From Candidatus Hodarchaeota archaeon (GTDB lineage: Archaea > Asgardarchaeota > Heimdallarchaeia > Hodarchaeales > Hodarchaeaceae), in contig JAEOSP010000673.1 in assembly GCA_016840305.1 (NCBI GenBank), positions 1-9,383 of the forward strand: a DNA stretch of 9,383 nucleotides, written 5' to 3'. The notes under the pieces are model-generated. The model saw only the letters and a list, made by a program, of their open reading frames with translations, was not told the DNA's origin and did not search any database. Both the position numbers and the translations under genes were made by a program. Position 1 is the stretch's first letter; each line of letters starts with the position of its first letter. Shown here in pieces: positions 6,988 to 9,383 of the stretch.

Positions 6988-7022
6988 TTTAACTAGCCTT
7001 AGGAATGTTCATTTTTTCAGCT

Positions 7023-7029
7023 GTTATAT
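7023..7029 (-). promoter_or_regulatory. TATA box of the coiled-coil protein gene
   Basis: On the minus strand GATATAAC lies about 37 bp before ATG 6987. Initiation about 25 bp downstream falls near 7000, leaving a leader of about 13 nt, with AAGG ten bases before the ATG as a weak ribosome-binding site. Confidence 0.45.
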
Positions 7030-7036
7030 CCGTGTG

Positions 7037-7051
7037 TGTACAAAGCGTACA
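7037..7051. promoter_or_regulatory. Operator-like inverted repeat upstream of the coiled-coil gene
   Basis: TGTAC (7037-7041), AAAGC, GTACA (7047-7051): perfect 5-bp arms with a 5-bp spacer, 15 bp in total. It sits about 8 bp upstream of the TATA box on the minus strand, a place where archaeal activators and repressors bind. No regulator is known; the arms are short. Confidence 0.35.
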
Positions 7052-7055
7052 ATTA

Positions 7056-7080
7056 AGGAAATTTTCCTAATATTTTCCTA
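7056..7080. repeat. Palindrome and 11-bp-spaced direct repeat between uS15 and the coiled-coil gene
   Basis: AGGAAA-T-TTTCCT (7056-7068) is a perfect palindrome. ATTTTCCTA occurs at 7061-7069 and again at 7072-7080, 11 bp apart, which puts both on the same helix face. It lies between the uS15 stop (7098) and the TGTAC repeat. It could be part of a regulatory site for the coiled-coil gene or belong to the 3' end of the uS15 message. Confidence 0.35.
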
Positions 7081-7097
7081 TGATGATTATGAATGTT

Positions 7098-7556
7098 TTA
7101 ACGGAGGTATAAAGTTGCTTTGGACGGTTCGTACTTGAAATCTTGCTCGAATACTTTCGTTTTTCGATAGTATTTTACTAACCGTCTTATCTTAGATTCG
7201 ATTAATTGCAATCCACGACGAGAGCTTTTATCCTTTTTATTACCACTCTCGAGGTGTTTACGAAGATTTTGTGCACGACGAACAAGATTCAAGAAGTCTT
7301 CGGGCATTTTAGATCCGAGGTTGTTTTCTTTCATTATTGTCGTTACAGATTTTGAGCAAATTTTCTTGACACTTGGCACTGCATATGCATCTCTTAAAAT
7401 CAAACCGATTTGAGCGGAACCCAATCCTTCTTTTGCTTTCTCGACGACCAGATTTTCAATCTCTTCTGCAGAGTAAGGAATCCATTCTGGTGTTTTTCTC
7501 CATATCGGTCTAGTAGAACCGCTTTTACCCTTTCTCCTTGCGTGCATTCTAGCCAT
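7098..7556 (-). CDS. rps15: Small-subunit ribosomal protein uS15 (archaeal S15/eukaryal S13 type)
   Basis: uS15 binds the central domain of 16S rRNA early in 30S assembly. With ATG 7556 the product has 152 residues, normal for archaea and longer than the bacterial form because of the N-terminal extension ([17 protein letters not shown]). The diagnostic segments are present: [19 protein letters not shown] (about 65-83), [20 protein letters not shown], then [25 protein letters not shown], and the C-terminal [11 protein letters not shown] longer frame from GTG 7568 adds MKIQ, but that GTG is inside the GGTGA that serves as ribosome-binding site for ATG 7556, so the shorter form is preferred. The gene is transcribed away from rdgB and has an archaeal promoter flanked by two palindromes. 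Confidence 0.97.
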   Translation of the reverse strand: MARMHARRKGKSGSTRPIWRKTPEWIPYSAEEIENLVVEKAKEGLGSAQIGLILRDAYAVPSVKKICSKSVTTIMKENNLGSKMPEDFLNLVRRAQNLRKHLESGNKKDKSSRRGLQLIESKIRRLVKYYRKTKVFEQDFKYEPSKATLYLR

Positions 7557-7589
7557 TTGTATCTTCACCGAAAACCTTTAATGTTATTT

Positions 7590-7603
7590 TGACTTCAAAG
7601 TCA
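7590..7603. promoter_or_regulatory. Operator-like palindrome between TATA box and start site of the uS15 gene
   Basis: TGACTT (7590-7595), CA, AAGTCA (7598-7603): perfect 6-bp arms. On the minus strand it begins right after the TATA box (7610-7604) and covers the stretch up to the presumed start site near 7580, the classic place for an archaeal repressor to block polymerase recruitment. It might also be chance. Confidence 0.4.
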
Positions 7604-7611
7604 CTATAAAC
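7604..7611 (-). promoter_or_regulatory. TATA box of the uS15 gene
   Basis: The minus strand reads GTTTATAG. Initiation about 25 bp on would be near 7580, giving a leader of about 24 nt that includes the GGTGA ribosome-binding site before ATG 7556. Confidence 0.5.
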
Positions 7612-7617
7612 GTTGAA

Positions 7618-7629
7618 TGCTAAATAGCA
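7618..7629. repeat. Inverted repeat upstream of the uS15 TATA box
   Basis: TGCTA, AA, TAGCA: perfect 5-bp arms, beginning 7 bp upstream of the uS15 TATA box. Together with the palindrome at 7590-7603 it frames the TATA element. The two sites have different sequences, so one regulator binding both is unlikely. Confidence 0.3.
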
Positions 7630-7723
7630 GTCAATCTGATGAGATCTGAATTAATTGATAAATCTTCTTTCTAATAACAAATGTAGTTTCCCAGAATAAA
7701 TAATTAGGCATCAGAGTAACAGC

Positions 7724-7730
7724 TTTTATT
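7724..7730 (+). promoter_or_regulatory. Candidate TATA element of the rdgB-DUF434 operon
   Basis: TTTTATT could direct initiation near 7755. That leaves a leader of about 30 nt for ATG 7786 or about 110 nt for ATG 7864. Other AT-rich runs (TTTTATTGA at about 7738) are nearly as good, so the choice is weak. Confidence 0.25.
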
Positions 7731-7863
7731 AACTCAATTTTATTGATTTTATCGATTTTAATGATAGTTGCGTGCATTTATCTCCATGAAGAGGAAACAA
7801 CAAATTTGTCTTCAGGATAAATCTGAATTGAAATCTGTGGAAGTCATTAACGTGATAAAAAAG

Positions 7864-8454
7864 ATGAGTTTTTCGAAAAGTCCTGAAATAGCCTTCATTT
7901 CCAGTAATAAATTTAAATATCAAGAAATCAAAACAATATTCCAACGTTCTTCTGAAATCCAAGTAGAACATATTCAAGAGCAACTATTTGAGCTTCAATC
8001 AGATAATCTTGAAGAAATCGCTAAATTTTCTTTGAAAAACGTCTCTACTGATTTTAATAAGAATTATTACTTTGTAGAAGATTCTGGTCTTTTTATCAAC
8101 TCTCTGAATGGATTTCCTGGTCCATATTCATCTTATATTTTCAAAAAACTGGGAAATAAGGGAATACTTAAAATTATGAGGAACATTGAGGCAAGAGAAG
8201 CATATTTTCAGTCAACTATTGCATTAAAAACTAATACAGGCATCATTACTTTCACGGGCATAATACAAGGGCTAATCAGTGAAAAAATTTCAAATTCTGG
8301 ATGGGGATACGATCCAATTTTCATAATAAATTCAGAATTTCCAAATACTCTTGGTGATTTAGGTAGGAAAAAAGATACCCTCTCCCATCGTTATCATGCT
8401 ACAATGAAATTGATAAAATACCTGGAAAATGATCCATATTTTTATAAGTTCTAA
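7864..8454 (+). CDS. rdgB: RdgB/HAM1 family non-canonical purine NTP pyrophosphatase
   Basis: This enzyme hydrolyses dITP/ITP and XTP to the monophosphate and pyrophosphate, keeping deaminated purines out of DNA and RNA. From ATG 7864 the product has 196 residues, the family's usual size. Motifs: phosphate-binding SSNKFKYQEI at 13-22 (family form TxNxxKxxE), VEDSGLFI at 71-78 with the catalytic Asp at 73, GFPGPYSSYI at 83-92, GWGYDPIF at 146-153, and SHRYHA at 174-179 (family SHRxxA). The frame is open upstream to TTG 7768 and ATG 7786, which would add 32 or 26 residues with no counterpart in the family, since the first strand normally begins a few residues before SSN. No Shine-Dalgarno helps the choice. 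It overlaps or abuts the DUF434 gene and diverges from uS15. Confidence 0.93.
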   Translation: MSFSKSPEIAFISSNKFKYQEIKTIFQRSSEIQVEHIQEQLFELQSDNLEEIAKFSLKNVSTDFNKNYYFVEDSGLFINSLNGFPGPYSSYIFKKLGNKGILKIMRNIEAREAYFQSTIALKTNTGIITFTGIIQGLISEKISNSGWGYDPIFIINSEFPNTLGDLGRKKDTLSHRYHATMKLIKYLENDPYFYKF

Positions 8455-9196
8455 AACACTTTCAGAATATGTGACTTCGTCCTTTAACTTTTCCATAGAA
8501 CACGCTTTAATGGTCAAAGCGTATTCTGAGATAAACTGGTTACTCGATAAGGGTTATGCGAAGAAAAATGCCATTGATTTTGTAGGAAACCATTATAAAT
8601 TCCCAAAGAAGATACGATATATTCTCAATCGTGCAACACAAGCAATTGATGAGCTAGAAAGTATCACTCGCAAAAAAATAATTGATCCGAAAGAATTAGA
8701 AGGATATATTTTTAATGTTGATTTATATAACCAGTTTACAAGTTTTCAATCATTGTTAGATAACGAACCACTTGTTATTTGCCGCGATGGGATTTATAGA
8801 GATATTTTTTCAGTACTTCATTCCAAGAAACAGCTCCGTTTTAACCTGAATTTGGTTACGAGATTCATTAAGGGATTACTTGTATTAAAACCCAGCTTTC
8901 TCTCTATTTACATTGACCAACAAAGAAGTAATAGTAAGAAACATTCCCAGATCGTAGAAGAAGTACTCAGAAAGAATCGAATTCCTGGGGAGTGCATAGT
9001 TACAAAATCAGTTGATTATTTGCTAAAGATACAAACCAAGGGAGTCATTTTTTCTCATGATTCTATAGTATTAGGAAGTTCAACAGCATATTTTGATTAT
9101 TTTCACTGGTCTGTTGAGAATATCGACCTAGGGTCGCGATTCACCACTCAGCTAATTAATTTTTATGAGAATGAGAATAAGAATAAGATGAGGTAG
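8429..9196 (+). CDS. DUF434/DUF5616 family archaeal protein (COG2454-like)
   Basis: 255 residues from ATG 8429. The N-terminal DUF434-like part is AYSEINWLLDKGYAKKNAIDFVG (31-53) followed by an arginine-containing helix. The C-terminal part has FNVDLYNQF (96-103), matching the family's DGYN-type strand end, RDGIYRDIF (119-127), YIDQQRS (161-167), SVDYLL (194-199) and SHDSIVLG (209-216). Aspartates D98, D125, D163, D196 and D211 at strand ends suggest a PIN/NYN-like nuclease fold; that is my inference, as the family has no established activity to my knowledge. ATG 8429 lies inside rdgB and overlaps it by 26 nt; GTG 8471 (just after the rdgB stop) or ATG 8510 are alternatives, and the family's leader helix makes 8510 look too short. 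Co-transcription with rdgB is almost certain. Confidence 0.8.
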   Translation: MIHIFISSKTLSEYVTSSFNFSIEHALMVKAYSEINWLLDKGYAKKNAIDFVGNHYKFPKKIRYILNRATQAIDELESITRKKIIDPKELEGYIFNVDLYNQFTSFQSLLDNEPLVICRDGIYRDIFSVLHSKKQLRFNLNLVTRFIKGLLVLKPSFLSIYIDQQRSNSKKHSQIVEEVLRKNRIPGECIVTKSVDYLLKIQTKGVIFSHDSIVLGSSTAYFDYFHWSVENIDLGSRFTTQLINFYENENKNKMR

Positions 9197-9200
9197 AAAA

Positions 9201-9212
9201 TTATTAAAATAT
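9201..9212 (+). promoter_or_regulatory. TATA-like element before the GC-rich right edge
   Basis: TTATTAAAATAT starts 4 bp after the DUF434 stop. Initiation about 25 bp downstream falls near 9232, just where the composition begins to change to GC-rich, structured sequence. Confidence 0.4.
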
Positions 9213-9231
9213 CTTTGGAATTCCTCCTTCT

Positions 9232-9383
9232 CTGGCTAATAACAGTCTCATCCATCTTGGGAACGTAGCGAAGCTAGTGGACTCGCTAGTTTCTAGCGAG
9301 ACCGGACATGTATCGCGCCGGGCTCCAGAACCCCTGTGAACTCCACTGGGTTGACTGAAACTCATGATGAAGTTCTGGAAAAA
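9232..9383 (+). ncRNA. Candidate structured RNA, incomplete, identity unknown
   Basis: From 9251 to the edge G+C is about 52%, against roughly a third elsewhere, and no frame reads as protein. Stems visible: CTCGCTAG (9282-9289) with CTAGCGAG (9293-9300) around TTT, extendable through an A-A mismatch to GG (9279-9280)/CC (9302-9303); CCGG (9302-9305) with CCGG (9318-9321), flanked by GAG (9298-9300)/CTC (9323-9325); CCAGAAC (9325-9331) with GTTCTGG (9372-9378), enclosing CCC/GGG. High G+C in an AT-rich genome is the usual mark of structured RNA, and a TATA-like element lies upstream. I could not match it to tRNA, 5S, SRP, RNase P or the ends of 16S/23S rRNA. It may be the leader of an rRNA operon, a box C/D-related RNA, or a longer RNA whose rest is outside. 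Strand is inferred from the TATA element. Confidence 0.35.
9282..9300 (+). repeat. Perfect 8-bp hairpin in the RNA-like segment
   Basis: CTCGCTAG, loop TTT, CTAGCGAG. It is the strongest hairpin I found in the window. No T-run follows, so it is not a simple terminator. Confidence 0.6.

Noticed and set aside
7557..7568. Four-residue longer uS15 from GTG 7568
   Set aside because: The GTG is part of the GGTGA ribosome-binding site of ATG 7556, and archaeal uS15 normally starts MARxHAR.
7410..7592. Plus-strand open frame of 60 codons
   Set aside because: Antisense shadow of uS15; composition rich in Phe, Ser and Cys as expected from reading the complement.
7646..7659. TGATGA followed by CTGA upstream of rdgB, as a C/D-box RNA
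   Set aside because: The boxes are only a few bases apart, far too close for a guide sequence between them.
7768..7863. N-terminal extension of RdgB from TTG 7768 or ATG 7786
   Set aside because: The family begins a few residues before the SSNK loop; the extra 26-32 residues have no counterpart and no ribosome-binding site supports them. Not excluded.
7729..7983. Minus-strand open frame of 84 codons
   Set aside because: Antisense to the start of rdgB, extremely Phe-rich, with no recognisable motif; judged a shadow.
9232..9383. tRNA gene
   Set aside because: No TTCRA T-loop sequence on either strand and no acceptor stem at tRNA spacing.
9240..9383. 5S rRNA, SRP RNA, RNase P RNA or 23S rRNA fragment
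   Set aside because: Some short likenesses exist (GGGAAC..GAAGC to 5S; GCCGGGC followed by CTGTGAA to the SRP Alu domain; ACTGAAAC to 23S), but the conserved blocks around them do not match. A covariance-model search would settle it.
1..9383. CRISPR array, insertion sequence, phage or defence genes
   Set aside because: No regularly spaced repeats, transposase, integrase, terminal inverted repeats or target duplications; the identified genes are all housekeeping.

Overview
This is an AT-rich (roughly one third G+C) piece of an archaeal chromosome. The archaeal assignment rests on gene content: the NurA-HerA pair, ribosomal protein eS1 (S3Ae), an archaeal/eukaryal-type uS15, the KEOPS subunit Pcc1, a RecJ-like DHH nuclease, a COG1340-type coiled-coil protein and a DUF434 protein. 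The promoters are also archaeal in style: TATA boxes about 25 bp upstream of presumed transcription starts, some leaders very short or absent. The low G+C and gene set would suit an Asgard archaeon, but that placement is a guess.

Layout. 1-675 has no intact gene: a 36-codon plus-strand reading tail ending at 121 over a hairpin with a T-run, then AT-rich sequence with short open remnants, then a TATA box for the next operon. 676-3281 is the nurA-herA operon (DNA end resection). 3376-3504 is a 42-residue membrane protein with an acidic tail, behind a promoter that would give a leaderless mRNA. 3689-4294 encodes eS1. 5941-4291 (minus) encodes the DHH nuclease and then Pcc1, and runs tail-to-tail into eS1 so that both genes stop on the same TTAA. 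6987-6064 (minus) is the coiled-coil protein with its own promoter. 7556-7098 (minus) is uS15. Divergent from it, 7864-8454 and 8429-9196 (plus) encode the RdgB/HAM1 house-cleaning pyrophosphatase and an overlapping DUF434 protein. From about 9230 to the edge the sequence becomes GC-rich and foldable, with a TATA-like element in front; it looks like the start of a structured RNA that I cannot identify.

The genes serve DNA ends and replication (NurA, HerA, DHH nuclease), nucleotide-pool hygiene (RdgB), tRNA t6A modification (Pcc1) and translation (eS1, uS15). The uS15 / DHH nuclease / Pcc1 / eS1 neighbourhood resembles a cluster known in other archaea. Here eS1 is flipped to face the others and a coiled-coil gene sits between uS15 and the nuclease. 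I see no mobile element, CRISPR array or tRNA. Nothing here is a convincing new multi-gene system; the best leads are the RNA-like segment at the right edge, the small acidic-tailed membrane protein, and the palindromes at the uS15 and coiled-coil promoters.
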